Shown here piece after piece: positions 30,610-49,043 of a stretch of DNA of 64,000 nucleotides (position 1 is its first letter; every line of letters starts with the position of its first letter). The stretch lies in assembly GCF_029227915.1 (NCBI RefSeq), contig NC_079888.1:11455001-11519000 (forward strand). The letters run 5' to 3'. The notes beneath the pieces were generated by a model that ran no database searches, was not told the origin of the DNA, and worked only from the letters and a program-made list of their open reading frames with translations. A program made the position numbers and the translations under genes. The DNA is from Hydractinia symbiolongicarpus (Eukaryota > Cnidaria > Hydrozoa > Anthoathecata > Hydractiniidae).

Positions 30610-31416
30610 ATTACTTTAATGGGATAAATTTTCGCAGGGATTAAATTTCACGCATTTCGTGGATTTGGGTACTATCCGCGAAAATATGTCACTTCAAAAA
30701 CTTTGGAAACAGGCGATCCGCGAAAATGTGTCCCCGCGAAAATTTGGGAAAATTGCTCAATCGGCGAAATTTTAAATTTTTGTTTTTCTTTGTTTTCAAA
30801 GTCTGAGGCTTCCTTTTTTGTAGGTCCAGTTTTTCAACCTAGCACTGAAGATGAAAATATAAGGGAAAACTGACAAAGGTCTCAAATCAGTCGACCCTTT
30901 TAAGGGTATCGACCCTTTGCTCCCAGCTTTTAATGCAGATGATCAACCGAATTTGAGTTCTCTTTCCAGCCTTACCTATGAACAATTGAAAGTTTTCTTC
31001 ATCCCCACGAAATGAAATAGTAGTAGTGGATGTAACGAATAAAGAATCAGTTTTTTTTTAATTCAATTAGAATTTCGATTCGTTTTTATCTAATTGTGTT
31101 AATCTACCTGATGTTATAGTTGTGTTGAAGAAGCTTTGAACTAAAATGCAAAACTACATTTTGTCTCGGTCGGTGTGGAAATGACAGGTGTAACGAGGGT
31201 CGATAAGACAGTGCTATTCGTCCCTGAACCCTTTTGACAACTTCTTTTACTTTCTTTAAAAATTGCTATCATGACCTCATCCGCGAAATTAAGTCCCCGC
31301 GAAAAATTAGAACATCCCTCATCCGCAAAATTAAGTTCCCGCGAAATGCTAAAATTTCGCAGATGAGCTCAACCACAAAAGTTAATTTCCGCGAAAATTT
31401 ATCCCATTAAAGTAAT
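30610..31416. mobile_element. Non-autonomous TIR element, 807 bp
   Basis: ATTACTTTAATGGGATAAAT... (30610-30635) is matched exactly in inverse at 31391-31416 (26 bp). Inside, blocks of TCCGCGAAA/TTTCGCGG repeat near both ends. No transposase is present. A CGAAT on each side could be a TSD but is separated from the left TIR by two bases, so it is not firm. Confidence 0.82.
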
Positions 31417-31647
31417 CGAATGTCATGTATAATGTTTTAAAAGAATATCAAGGTACTGTGCAATTTTTTATTTTACAATAAACTTTATAGAAATGCTTAC
31501 ATTGCTAAACTTGTTTTGAGTCACGTAACCTTTTACCGGCCCAAACAGTAGGATTACGTAAGTGACCCAATTTTAAGTAATCTTAATTCTGGTCAATTAT
31601 CGCGTAAGTCTAAGACGGCTTTAGTGGCGGCACCAAAAATTGCATCA

Positions 31648-31720
31648 GCTCGGGTAGCTCAGTCGCTAGAGAATGAGACTCTTAATCGTAGGGTCGTGGG
31701 TTCGAGCCCCACGTTGGGCG
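31648..31720 (+). tRNA. tRNA-Lys(CTT)-like, degenerate
   Basis: 73 bases resembling eukaryotic tRNA-Lys. Box A TAGCTCAGTCGCTAGA, anticodon loop CTCTTAA and box B GGTTCGAGCCCC are all intact. The acceptor stem has a G-G mismatch and a G-U where relatives pair G-C. The D stem ends GAGA (not GAGC), and the anticodon stem has an A-G mismatch. Probably a pseudogene or tRNA-derived SINE head, yet its promoter boxes look usable. Confidence 0.7.
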
Positions 31721-31928
31721 TATTCTGATAGACTTTGGATTGCATTACCAACGCGCCGTGGAAATCGCAAAATTTCCTTATAAGCATGAGTGCTGCCGTA
31801 AACCCGGCAAAAGTGACAGAAATGACTTGAAAGCATCCAAATTATGGCTTAGTCAATTTTAAATAAATCATCCCTTCCCTCACGTCTTTCTTAAACAAAA
31901 GATTAAATCAGAGTTGAAAAAGAAAGTC

Positions 31929-31993
31929 GGGTTCTACCGGGATTTGAACTCAGATCGCTAGATTCAGAGTGCTAACCATTAAACCATAGAACC
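31929..31993 (-). tRNA. tRNA-Gln-like pseudogene with anticodon-arm deletion
   Basis: On the minus strand it starts GGTTCTATGGTTTAATGG, has box B GAGTTCAAATCCC, and its acceptor arms GGTTCTA and TAGAACC pair. Compared with eukaryotic tRNA-Gln, about 7 bases of the anticodon stem are missing, between the two CTCTG words of the normal sequence. This leaves GCACTCTGAATCTAG, and no normal anticodon arm can form. Confidence 0.72.
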
Positions 31994-32000
31994 GAAGTTG

Positions 32001-32082
32001 CGACGAAGATAGGATTCAAACACACGCTTGCAGAGGCCAATGGATTAGCAGTGCATTGCCTTAACAACTCGGCCACCTCGTC
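32001..32082 (-). tRNA. tRNA-Ser(GCT)-like, degenerate
   Basis: On the minus strand it starts GACGAGGTGGCCGAGTTG and has loop CTGCTAA (anticodon GCT). It shows the long variable arm typical of serine tRNAs and a closing acceptor CTTCGTC that pairs with the start. Mismatches occur in the anticodon stem and T stem, and box B reads TTTGAAT in place of TTCGAAT. Likely a pseudogene. Confidence 0.72.
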
Positions 32083-32389
32083 TGTTTAGTATCAAATGTA
32101 GAGGCGGATCATATAAGAATTCGCTGAAATGTAACCAAAATCTGTATTTTCACAATAGCAAACACCCCCAGCCGTCTGGATGTCAGCACGATTGTCAAGA
32201 TTAAACTCTATTATAAAGAAACACCGCAATCGTTTAAAGATAAAAAAAGATAAAAAGAAGTTGCAGATTTTTAAACGAAGTAGTCATCGCAACCAGTAAA
32301 AAGGACGTGGAGAATGAAAAACAAATGATGAGGGATACTCAAATGTCTTATTCTGTAGAAGCGTAAAATGGAACCTTGTTTATTGATTA

Positions 32390-32700
32390 AACCAACTATG
32401 TTATCTGCATCCTTCCTTTGCTGTCCCGGGAAAAGGTTTCTTTTTTAGTGTACCCTGTCGGACAAAACTGTTTCTTCTTTCGAATAATCTTTAAAGCATT
32501 AGAAAGTATTGCAGTGGTACAGCTTTTCTGACACTTATCACAAGGCTCACTTGTCAATTGTCAGTCGTCGAAGTATTTTAAAGCGAGCAGCTGCAACGCC
32601 AAAAGTATTTTCTATGGTAAGACGTGCTCTCAAAAGGGGCTATTTTTAACATACGCTCCTTCAGGCGAAAGACTATCATGGGTATAGCTTCATTAAGTTC
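32390..32700 (-). pseudogene. Harbinger (HARBI1-like) transposase C-terminal remnant
   Basis: Minus-strand fragments read RARLTIENTFGVAAARFKIL (near 32630-32575), the hallmark R-A-R-x-x-[IV]-E-x-x-F-G-I...R-F of DDE_4 nucleases containing the last catalytic Glu. Further on comes FCPTGYTKKETF (near 32480-32440), matching the C-terminal tail region. Upstream fragments with LMKLYP fit the preceding motif. Frameshifts and stops separate them. TIRs were not found. Confidence 0.6.
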
Positions 32701-33531
32701 ATTAAATTACGAATTCTAAAACTGCTGGGAATAGAGTTTCAATACCCCATATAATTTATCACCAGAACTCAATGCAAACTGCCGTTAATTTTGGTTTTAA
32801 GGTTACTGTAAAGAAAAACCCTTATAATTTATCAATACTTTTATATTTTTTCTTATTTTTTTTTGTTTCTGAATGTTTGATGAAAGACTTTTTTGATGGT
32901 GTTATTTTCGTGAGATGTTAATTTTCCAAAAAGAAAATATAATGAATTAAACACACACCATTTTTTTCTCACCGTACGTTTTAAAATCGCTTCTTTTTCC
33001 GAACGCGTGGTCGCAGACTTCTCGTTTTTGCACTATTATATTCAGCATAAATTAAATTTAAAAAGGTTCCCGGTTTTTTTTTTTTGTAACAACGTCGTTA
33101 TGAAATTATTTGTAATTATATATAATCATTCAAAAAAATGCATATTTTTTTCTTTCTGTCGTCATAATTCGCTAATCAGTAATTTATACAAAAAAATCCG
33201 GGAACCTTTTGTGCATAATTTATTCAGCTTTCCATTACCGAAAATTTTAATGAGCCAATAGGAAGCTTTCGGAAAAAGAGACCACAAACGTAAAGGCATG
33301 TATGCAAAAATTTACTAACGAGATATTTGTTTTTAAAAATTTTCGTAGGTGTTATGAAATTGTGTGAACTTAGTATGCAGAAAGATGATGGAAGTGTGAA
33401 CTTTTTCTTTATGCTGAATATGCGTGCACGCGTTCAGAATTATTAACAGACAGAAGTCAGGGTTACAAGAGAAAGCTTATATGCATACTCCTTAACTTTG
33501 ATTTTTTTTTAATGATTTTTTATACGACAAG

Positions 33532-39412
<5,881 letters not shown>

Positions 39413-39514
39413 AGCACGAAGTAGCGTTGCGGCTATCATTTTGAGCACGAAGTAGCGTCGCGGCTACCATTTTGAGCACAAAGTACTGTTGCAGCTACCA
39501 TTTTGAGCACAAAG
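39413..39514 (+). repeat. 31-bp tandem repeat, 3.3 copies
   Basis: The unit AGCACGAAGTAGCGTTGCGG plus CTATCATTTTG starts at 39413, 39444 and 39475, with a partial fourth at 39506. Copies differ at a few positions. Confidence 0.9.
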
Positions 39515-42500
39515 ACGACAGGTCTTAGGTGGAAATTTAATATATATATATACATATCTGTATCAATTTTAGCCGAATAGATCTTATCAATTTCCCCTAT
39601 ACTTTTATTGATAAATCTGTTAAAAATTCCACCCCAACGAGGGTACATTTACACCCGGATTGAGCATGATTTTTAGATTTAATTTTATTCTTATAACGAT
39701 AAATGTTGTAATCCTTGTAATTTTTTGGTTTTCCCTCGTTACGCATTGCAAATGTCTTCGCTTTGTAAGCAGGATAGGAGATATCGATTATAATATAAAC
39801 AAGGTACTACGGATCAGTAAAACAAGTTATTTACGCGTGTTGATTTTGTTACTTAGACACAAAAAACAAAGACAATTTCGTACCTAGAATTCTTCGTCGT
39901 GTTTTCCAATTTTATTTCGATGTAAAAATAACAGATGCTTGATACGAGGTTGTTTGCTAATAATTTGTTGGCTTAACACCCACCCTGCATTGCAATGAAT
40001 TTAAAAACGCACAGTTTCAATGTTTGTTAACGAGAGTTTGACCACGATAAAACAGATTTAAAAACCAAAATACATATAATTTAATTTATAACTCTTCTAA
40101 TTCTACCAGGGGGATTTAAAAATCGTTTGAAATACAAAATGTTTGGATTATACGAGTTTTCAATAAAATTTCATTTTTGCCTAATTATCGTATGTATTTT
40201 GATGGAACGTATTGTTTTTAAATTAAAAAAATAAATAAGCGAAATAGATATCATAAGCATTGCGTATAATATGATATACAAAAATATAAATTTCGAAACT
40301 CAATGGTAGTCCTTGATGAATATATATATATACTACTCTGATCAGCCTTTGAATGATCTTTTTAGGATATTTCGCTTTTAGGGAACGTAACAGAGTAACT
40401 TTACGACTGTTCATCTAACATTTCTGTTGCGATCGATAACGGCACTTTTGACGTTTTTAAAACATCTTGTCTTTACCAAATTAATAATTACAAACATTTG
40501 TAATTCTCCTCCTGTACTTGCAGCCGCCATTCCAGTTCATCGGAATTTACTGTGCTTACCGCTGGTGCAGTTTTGACCTTTCATGTGCAAGGTTTTTTTG
40601 GAAGCCCTTGTTAAAATATGTCGAATTCATCGCTGTTTTATATGTCGCTCAGCTTATATATTTACAGAATTATACGAAGGTTTTTCTCATTGTATTGTAA
40701 TGGAGCCAGAAAATTCCGTTGACCAGTTTGCAGTGTGCATGGAAAAAGTTTAGATCGTTGTTTGTCACTTAAAGAAAGGAGACTTCATCAGAAGTGATAT
40801 CTATTGTTCGTTCATGATAAAGTTTGATGAACTGTTAATGAGATATAAGGGTTTAAAATTTTTGCCGCGAAAACACACAAAATTATTTTTCAGAAATTTG
40901 TATACCTGTTGCCTTAATCGTATAGGTCTTAAAACGTTGATCAAGAAAATGTATCGGATCATGTACTTTTGACAAACGGTTGCAGAGATATTGGGGTTTA
41001 AAAGTTTTGTGATGACGTCATCAATCCGTCCATTTCGAAATGGATTCGGGGACCCAGGTATGTGAAAATTACCCAAATTGGTCCTAGGTGGTCCCTAGTT
41101 GCCCACGCGGTGAAAAATCATTGACGTCACCTCCTCGTTTTCAAGTTATTTGGCCTCACAATTTTAAGTGCACTGTAACGGCTTCATTAATTTATTAATT
41201 TAATATAGGATACTGACGTTAAAGTGATGTTATTGACGTCGCGCCGTAACGTCAGAAAATTTAAGATATTAGACATGATTTTTCGGTTACTTCAAAGAAA
41301 ATTTCGGTAAGATCAAAGTAAAATGAGCACATCCACTTTGCCTGTCACAGAGACACGGAACTGGCGTATTATTATATAGATTAGTCGATAAGGCCCGTGG
41401 AAAAATCCACTTAGGCAAGAGGACAATGTAAAAATTGGTTATTTTAGACCTTTTGCTGATGTCAGCATATGCATATGCGAAAAAAATTGACGAAATTCAG
41501 TTTATCCGTTGTCCCTATTGTGTAGAGCTCGACACGCTCATGAAGAAAATGTATTTGAGACACACTTTTTTCGGCGACATCAAAGGAAAATGACGATATC
41601 CACTATGACCGTCACATACACTCCGTATTATTATAAGAAATTCTCCGGGTGTTTGAAAGCCTGACAAACGTAGCCTATATAAAATTAAAAATTTCAGTGA
41701 AGCGATGAAAATAGTATTCATGGGAAATTACTAATTAGAGGTGATTATTGACTGCGATAATTTGAAAAGAACCAAGATGACAGCTCTATCCCTAATATTA
41801 AAAAAAGCCAAAAAAAAGCAGCCCCCTAGGGATGAGGTTGGGTATTTAACGCGCTTTCCCCAATTTACAAATCCATTTTTTCGTAAAAAACATTTTTTAA
41901 TTTTTATTTCTTTACCATTCAGTTTTAGAAGGATCTCTTATTGTCCTTGTAGTTTAGATTGACACAAAAACTTTTTTAAAATCTTAACCTTTAGACTCGA
42001 CTAGACTTAAGACAAGACCCATAACTCGTGATCACACACCGTTGTAATATCAAAATACAGGCTTATATGAAAGAGAATTAAATTTTTCATCTAGCTTTGC
42101 TTAAGTTTATCACCTCTAGGGTAGCATGTGGCCAGAAATTGGGCTTAAAGATGGGCAGAGTTTTAGAGTTAAGTTGTCAGTAACGGTAGTCAAGATTAGG
42201 ACTAGGAACAATGACTATTTTCCACAACGCAATTGATTGTCAGAATTGCCAGAAAAAAACCCTCTGACAATCTCGGACGACTAGAAGAAAAAAAGAGTCC
42301 TGGGGATGAGGTTGTATTTCCATCAAACTCTCAAAATTCTCGTTTATTTACCAAATAAACGTAACTACTTTTGTGTACCCAATATAGGGGGTGAAGAGAA
42401 ATTTACAGGGTGGGTTGAAAAAATGTATTAAAAATTTATAATTTAAGTGTTGAAACAGCTGAGGGGTGGAAAATGGAAAGGATGGTTACTTACGGTTGTT

Positions 42501-43263
42501 TTATGTTTATATTTAAATAATATGTCACCGCAGCACTTGGTTCTCTTCTTCAGACTTCTTGCATTCTGGTATACTGTTTCAAATTCATTACATGCAAAGG
42601 TAGCTAAATTCGCGGGATTCTAAAAATAAGTTAGCTGCTTTGCTTATATCAGTTATTAAACCCTTTCACATTGACAGCTTTTTAGCACCGTTCGAGTCTA
42701 AACTAATTGAAATTTTTGGTAATTTTTTTGATAAAGTCCTAGAATAAATAGAACAGGGTCCCTTTATAGGGAGAATAGGGAATCTAAATTATCTGCCTTG
42801 TAGAATACTAACAAATTTAACGAGATTGTAATTCTGACTGTACGTTTGATGCACATTTAAAATAAAAACAACGAACTATTTATTTACTGACTATAACTAC
42901 AGTATTGCACATTTCATCATTTTATTGCAAAATTAGTTTCGTTTGTAAATACTACAAACTTAAGGAAAAAAAACTATTGTTTAAGTTCTCATACTTTTTC
43001 CCATCAGATTATTCACGTCGGTTTGCTCAACCATGGTTCACAAAAAGGACAACCTCGTTTCCAAGGTGCTGTATTTTAACCGGGAGAAGATAATAATTTT
43101 GTTAGTTACCTTCCCACACTTGAAAAAATTGGATTGAGTTTTGTTGTATACCCCGTCTCAATTTGAACTACCGGTATGCTGTCACTGTTTCCAGAGTGGG
43201 TGTTAGTGAGCATTCAAAGTTAAATTGTCAGAATTGATTTCTGGCGCCTGTTGTTAGTCAGGA
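39515..43263. other. AT-rich non-coding region
   Basis: No supported gene. It contains degenerate GGATGAGGTTG ends at about 41829-41840 and 42303-42314, and an inverse copy at 43051-43069, all resembling the termini of the 46.5-kb element. Confidence 0.45.
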
Positions 43264-43573
43264 GTACGGTGGTTTCTATCTGCCAGCATAATTTGCACCC
43301 ACCAAAAAAAATTGCACACACCGAAAAAATATTTGCACGCACCGAAAAAATATTTGCACGCACCAAAATCAAATGTAAATTCCATATCGAGCAATTCTGC
43401 ACGATAAAATTACCTACAGTGCAATTCGCAATTCTGCAAGATAAAACAACCTACCGGAATCAAATGTAAAATGGAATTTACATTTGATTTTGGTGCGTGC
43501 AAATATTTTTTCAGTGTGTGCAAATTTTTTTTTGGTGCGTGTAAATGATGTTGACAGATAGAAATCACCGTAC
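43264..43573. mobile_element. Palindromic MITE, 310 bp
   Basis: Two arms of about 105-120 bases (43264-43384 and 43472-43573) are inverted copies with scattered mismatches. Both begin GTACGGTG and contain ATTTCTATCTG, then TTTGCACGCACC units and AAATCAAATGTAAATTCCA. About 85 bases of unique loop lie between. The left arm has an extra internal copy of the 21-bp ATTTGCACGCACCGAAAAA unit. A single-stranded form would fold into a long hairpin. No coding capacity. Confidence 0.85.
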
Positions 43574-46465
43574 GTACTAGTTGTTCCGTTTTGTTATTTT
43601 TTTGAGAAAAAAAAAATAATTTAAAATTCTTCGCAATACATAATTATGTTTAATTATTGTCAAGTCTTATTTAAGTTAATTGCTTGCAGTTATTTGTAAT
43701 TAAAATATTTATCTTTCAATTCCTCTCGTTATGCGATGTAAGCTTAGCATGTTGAAAGTACTAATTATCAGCCTCGCTCTCAAGCCCTTTTCTACCTTTG
43801 AATCAAAAAAATATCAGAGTCCTAGGACTGAAGTTAGTTTAAGGAAGAAAGATAGCCTTTCCAAAACCTGTTTTTCGCCGCAATTAATTAAGGACAATTT
43901 GAACAAGTTTTTTAAGAAATGTTGATATTTCCGTTTATTAAGAGCTACAAACAAGATATATGGATTGTCTCGATTGTTCAAACTACATGTAAGTTTTTAT
44001 AGTTACTCAATTTCGTTCCCATGTTTTTTTCGCTTTGTAATATTTTTGTAGCCCAAATCTTCTTTAAAAACACTCCTATTTTACTTATTTCTACTTTTAT
44101 GAAATTTTTTGTACCCTATTCCTGGCAATTTTAGCCTTGATCATGAGTTAGGAGTCGACTGTCTAATTAATGGACACCTCAAACAGATTTCAATCAATAA
44201 ATTTATTTACTTTTTATATTTGATTAATAACATTATGTTTCTTTTCTGTTGCTTTATTTGTGGTGTGGAATATAAACTCTATTTTTCTACTATTCTGTCT
44301 TCTTGAATACAATAATGCCATCAAGATCACGTAAAATTAACCTTTACACAAGACACCCTATGTCTATGAAATAGGCATACTGTTTACTTGCTAAGCGGTT
44401 AGACGTAACAGCGATTTTATGAAGTTATTTTTACACCAATAGAATGTGGAACAACAAAGTTTTCCAGGGGTTATTTTAGGTCTGACAGGAACGGCTTCTT
44501 AGCGTCAACATCAGCGCATACGCTTGTAATCCATAATATCTGCCCATTTCAGAAAATCAAAAGGCACAAAAAAAGTCCTCGAAAGGTATAGAGTGATTGA
44601 TGATATTGGTTCTATATATATACAAAAAAATGTCCACTGAATGTCACTTAAATTTAACAGGGTAAGTTGGATTCGACTAAACCTGAAGAGGCTTCAAAAT
44701 ACTTTTTTAAAAAATCTTTCGTGTAGCACATTATCCATCCCATAATCGTATTTATTTCTTTTTGCATTGTAAAATACTTTTTGTCGTAATTAAGTTAACT
44801 TAGAAAGTTTGATGAAGAAACTGTAGGATATGTCTGATTGTTTCATTGTATCATTTTTTATAAGAATAATATAATTCATATAACAAAAAAATTAAATATT
44901 CAAAAACTAATATCATTCCGTGATAAAGAACTTTTCCCTGTTCTAAGCAAAAGTGTTAAATCGTTGGAAAGTTGAGGGACTTTGAGTCAGCGGAGTATAC
45001 AATATAAAGTTTAATATGTCAAGGATTATGATCATTAAATAAAAACCGGTAAAACTCGTAGTTCCTTCTCCTGACCATCCCTCCAACAATCACGTTATTA
45101 TCATCGCCATGACAACTGCATAGTTGACATTTTATAAGTTGTTTGTGATTAAATAGACCACAGTGTTGCGTGACTAATTATTGCATGTGAATATTTACCA
45201 AGCTACGGATTAATCCCTGTGGAAACAAAAATGATAAGCAACCACACAATGAATCAACTCGTGCAACCTTAGGAGGTCACTCACATCTTGTTATAGACGC
45301 ACAGCGAAGTTTCAAACGCACGTGTTTCAAACTTCGTTACCAGTCTTGATGACACAAATAAATGATATCCTAAAAAATATGATTTCCAAGTGTCGACGGC
45401 CCAGGCATGAACAGAAAACATTTTAAACCGCCTTTTCGTAACGTAGGTTTAGATGTTAATCGCTTTAAAAACTTTGACAGAGTAATCGTAAAACGTGAAG
45501 GTACACCTTATTTGAACTGTTTAACACACAACTAATTGACGTGGCTTGTGGCTGAGTAGTTAAAAAATTTTACTGCCAAGGTGCGGATCAATCATAGCAT
45601 GTGACGGGAATCAAATGTGGATATATATGATGCATATAATCAGAACACAAAAGAAACACTAAATTAGCTGTCCTTGTACAAATAAAATATGTTGCATGAA
45701 GCAATTGATTTTATTTACACTTGCATAAATTTGCCTGCACTCTTTAGTCTTTTAAGAGGGGCGCTTACTAGTGTTGGGCGCTAACTCGAATCATGGCGTA
45801 GATAACAAGAAAGTATTAAAAATGTATTTCTTTTTTTCACATAACTTTGACATTAAACTTCTTTTTATTAATCAAGGTGGTTTTCTTTGCCGTTGTTCTC
45901 ATTAGCAAGATTCGATATACCAGGTAAATTCTAATTATTTCCCCATCTTTTTCCATGCCATGTTTCAACCCTGCTGGGCTATTTGGAGGGTTCTCAATGC
46001 TGGGGAGGCTGATGCTTCTCCTTCGTACTTTCTTAAGTTGTTGTTCAAAAGACATTAAAATTACCCCAAGTGTTGCCCAGGCCTTAAGTAATAACTTTGT
46101 CAAAAAATGCTGATGTCAGAGTTGGCTAATTACGTCATGAAATTTGCAGAAATGGATAAAAATTTACTTAAATTTGAAATTTGTAAAATATTTGTACAAT
46201 TTTTGTATTTAGTCACGCAAATGTCACAAACAGAAAATAATGTAAAATCATGGAGCAATACTAAGAAGTCCCCTAAATAAAAGTTAGGACAGGTAACGAA
46301 ATATCAAGGTGTAACAATAAGCACCCCCCCCCTCCCAGCACGAATTATATCAAGAAAGTTTGTTACTTTTTATAATCATTTTAAAAGCCGGAGTACATGA
46401 TCGAGATATTCACTCCTATGAAAAAATATTTACTCTTTACATAAATTGCCCACCCCACCCCTGTC
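43574..46465. other. AT-rich non-coding region with one possible coding segment
   Basis: Mostly featureless. A minus-strand frame at 46103-45837 contains SFEQQLKKVRRRSISLPSIE and GLKHGMEKDGEI, which looks more protein-like than its surroundings and could be an isolated exon. Splice sites are not convincing. Confidence 0.35.
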
Positions 46466-46687
46466 TCCTTTTCTCAACCTCGTTCCCAGGGCTTTTTGTC
46501 TCTCATCGGCGCTGCGCTTATTGATAGGTCTGACGAAAAAGGCCCTGGAGGAGGCTGGTTTTATTCCGAGCCGTGATTGGTCGAGAATTTCACCTAATTA
46601 TGCGAAAGATAAAACGTCACTCGGTCCGTGAAATATTCACGCTGAAACTAACTGTAAACAATAAAGATGGCCGACACTGCATACATG

Positions 46688-46723
46688 GAATTAACGGAAA
46701 GGCAGTCATTGCCCCATTTTTTT
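46688..46723 (+). repeat. Internal 35-bp inverted repeat, left copy
   Basis: GAATTAACGGAAAGGCAGTC onward is inverted at 48958-48992. Read on plus from the ATG at 46669 it encodes ELTERQSLPHF; read on minus at the other copy it encodes the same peptide. This is a duplicated, inverted first coding exon. Confidence 0.88.
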
Positions 46724-47109
46724 TTTAATTTTTTTTTGGACGCACGCACCGTGGGCTTGGTCAGATGCGCTTTAGGGGCCTTAAACAAATGCGTGCGTAG
46801 CGCGTAGTAAGAAAAACAGAAAAAAAAGGAATTGAAACATTTTACAATAAAATTAATTTTTTCTTTTTATAATAATAAGACGAATCTCTCTTTTCACCGC
46901 ACTCCCATAGGTTTAGATATAAAAGCAACAAAGCATTTTGTGTTATATTGTGTTTTAAAAAGTTTAACTAGATAGTTGGTAGATCACTTTATTTTATTTT
47001 GATTTATTTCCAGTTAAGCAACAAAATGATGATGATCTAAAAAACATTTAAAAAAATTAAAAATAGTGTAAGGTCCCTAGAAATAACTAGAAATAACAGA
47101 TAAATGTCA

Positions 47110-48674
47110 TCATAAATCGGCTTGTTCCGCCGTAAAAGAAGCGCATTTGCAATGATACCATTGCGGACATCGTGTACATTGCACCCAGTCAATTTCGTTG
47201 TCTTTGGGTTTTTTTAGACATGCCTGAAATCAAGAAGAAGAATCATAAAAGTTCGAACTAATTACGACAATTGATTGCTTGTGTACTCATAAATATGAAT
47301 ATAAATGCACTTACCCGACACATTGAATGTTCTTTCTGAATATTCTTCCATGTACGTGCAGATGAAATACAATTTCCGACAATCGTCTTATATATATGTC
47401 TTCTAAAGCCCATTGGATCGCATTTGTCAGTTAGCTTGCCAGCTTGTTTTTCGAGCTGGTTCACCTTCTTTTCTATGCGATCTTCCGTCCCCGTCATGCT
47501 GGCAAACGTAATAAGCGTATTTCGTAAATTTAGAGTCGCCATCCCCTCTTTGTTTTGAAAAATATATGTGTTTATCTAATTCTTCTTTTTCTTTCCATTC
47601 CATGAACATCTGTTCGTCCTCAAATACCAAGTTACGAACGTTTGTCTTCGTACCATGGAATGTGTTTAGGTGTGATATCATTCTACTTTTGTGGTAAAAA
47701 GTCTCTTCACAACCAGGGAATGTACATTTTGAACGCTTACCCTGATCAGTTAACGTAGTGTTATGTTTCTTCAACATATGCGCTTTTAACTTATTTTTGC
47801 GTGTATAGTTTGCGTCGCATTCATCACATTGAAAGGTGGTTACATTTTCTGTGATGACCTTTTCAGGGAATTCCGTATTAATTCCATCACTTTGCTTTTC
47901 GGCAGGTGAATCTGAAAACATGAGTAAAAAGGTTAGAAAAAAAGGAAAATATTTATCATTTAAAACATTTATCTTTATCGTATTATTTACTTACCCGATC
48001 TTTCATCATGGGTAATTATAACTTCATCTTGAAGTGCTTGAAGCTTCTTTTCTCTTCTGCGGTTGTATCTTTTAGTTTGCTCTAAAATAATAAAAACGTG
48101 CCTTGCCTAAAAACTCAGAATTTTTTACTTATTTTCTCGCAAGGACGCTACTTTCTAGACGTATTACAAAAACGAAAGGTAGTTGGGAAGTGCATACATA
48201 ACTTACTAGAAACTTCTTTTTCAACATCTGAAAATATTTTATTTAGCTCTGTGTTGCATTCATCTTCCGAAGAACTGTCAACTAAAAAAAAGTGTATAAT
48301 ACTGTATATTGGAAACAGTTTGGCGATTACTTTTTAACATTGAGGATACTTTACTCATCTTACTCACTCACCGATTATTGAGTACTTTGCTTTGTTTATA
48401 TTTTGCTTCAAGCAACCTTGTGAAAAATATTTTTAAAAGACTAAAACATTTTGTGACAGTGTCTATGAAGTAAAAAATTACATTTTAGAGACCTTACCTA
48501 ATTCTTCCCTAGTTTCCCTTATAATGGCTTTGTATAAAAGCTTTTCCCCGATAACGTTCGAACTTGATTCTTCTACAAACAAGAAAACACTCATTGAAAA
48601 AAAGGTAAAACATTTGGCGAGACAACTTTCATAAAGAAAATACAGTTTTTCTCACCTGTCTTTTCTGTTTCCAT
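47110..48674 (-). CDS. Seven-exon C2H2 / PHD-like zinc-finger gene inside the 4.28-kb element
   Basis: Exons (minus): 48674-48656, 48572-48498, 48416-48372, 48281-48207, 48081-47995, 47911-47315 and 47223-47110. All introns are GT-AG, and the first five junctions keep one frame. The product starts METEKT and has a charged N-terminal region. Exon 6 has two C2H2 fingers (FQCDECDANYTRKNKLKAH and KCTFPGCEETF...HLNTFH), then a FEDEQMFMEWKEKEE...YYVCQHDG block common in transposon-linked proteins. The last exon ends DWVQCTRCPQWYHCKC, like a partial PHD finger. Exon 6 has a net one-base frame change between about 47540 and 47427, so this copy is probably broken. Role unknown; likely DNA- or chromatin-binding. 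Confidence 0.72.
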
Positions 48675-48800
48675 ACTAATTCTTCCACAAACTATCTACA
48701 ACAAATAGTTTAGCCGAGAACAAGCACCCAGCACAAAGTAAATAAACGTTTTATATATAATTTTTAATATTTCAAAAAATGGACTAGCTTCAAATATGTA

Positions 48801-49043
48801 CTAACTCAATTTCCTTGGATGATATGATTTTCCCGCGCGCACGTGGGGTTTGTTTTGATGTTTAAGCCTATGACTTTGAACCCTTGATTCCATATTTGGT
48901 GTTCTGATATTAAACTTACAACGGAGTGTAACGATATCTTCATCTGAGAGGTTATTTAAAAAATGGGGCAATGACTGCCTTTCCGTTAATTCGCATACAT
49001 GTTTTGTATCAGAAAAAAATATTTGAAAAATACATTTTGGCAA
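48801..49043 (-). CDS. Possible first exon of a transposon gene
   Basis: The minus frame contains CELTERQSLPHFLNNLSDED and IVTLRCKFNIRTPNMESR. The first part is repeated in inverse at the element's left end. It lies upstream of the zinc-finger gene on the same strand and could be its alternative 5' exon or the start of a lost gene. Boundaries are uncertain. Confidence 0.4.
   Translation of the reverse strand: MPKCIFQIFFSDTKHVCELTERQSLPHFLNNLSDEDIVTLRCKFNIRTPNMESRVQSHRLKHQNKPHVRAGKSYHPRKLS
48958..48992 (-). repeat. Internal 35-bp inverted repeat, right copy
   Basis: Exact inverse of 46688-46722, within the minus-strand ELTERQSLPHF-encoding segment. Confidence 0.88.

Noticed and set aside
31648-31720. 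Calling the Lys locus a functional tRNA
   Set aside because: Acceptor, D and anticodon stems each carry mismatches; only promoter boxes and the anticodon loop are normal.
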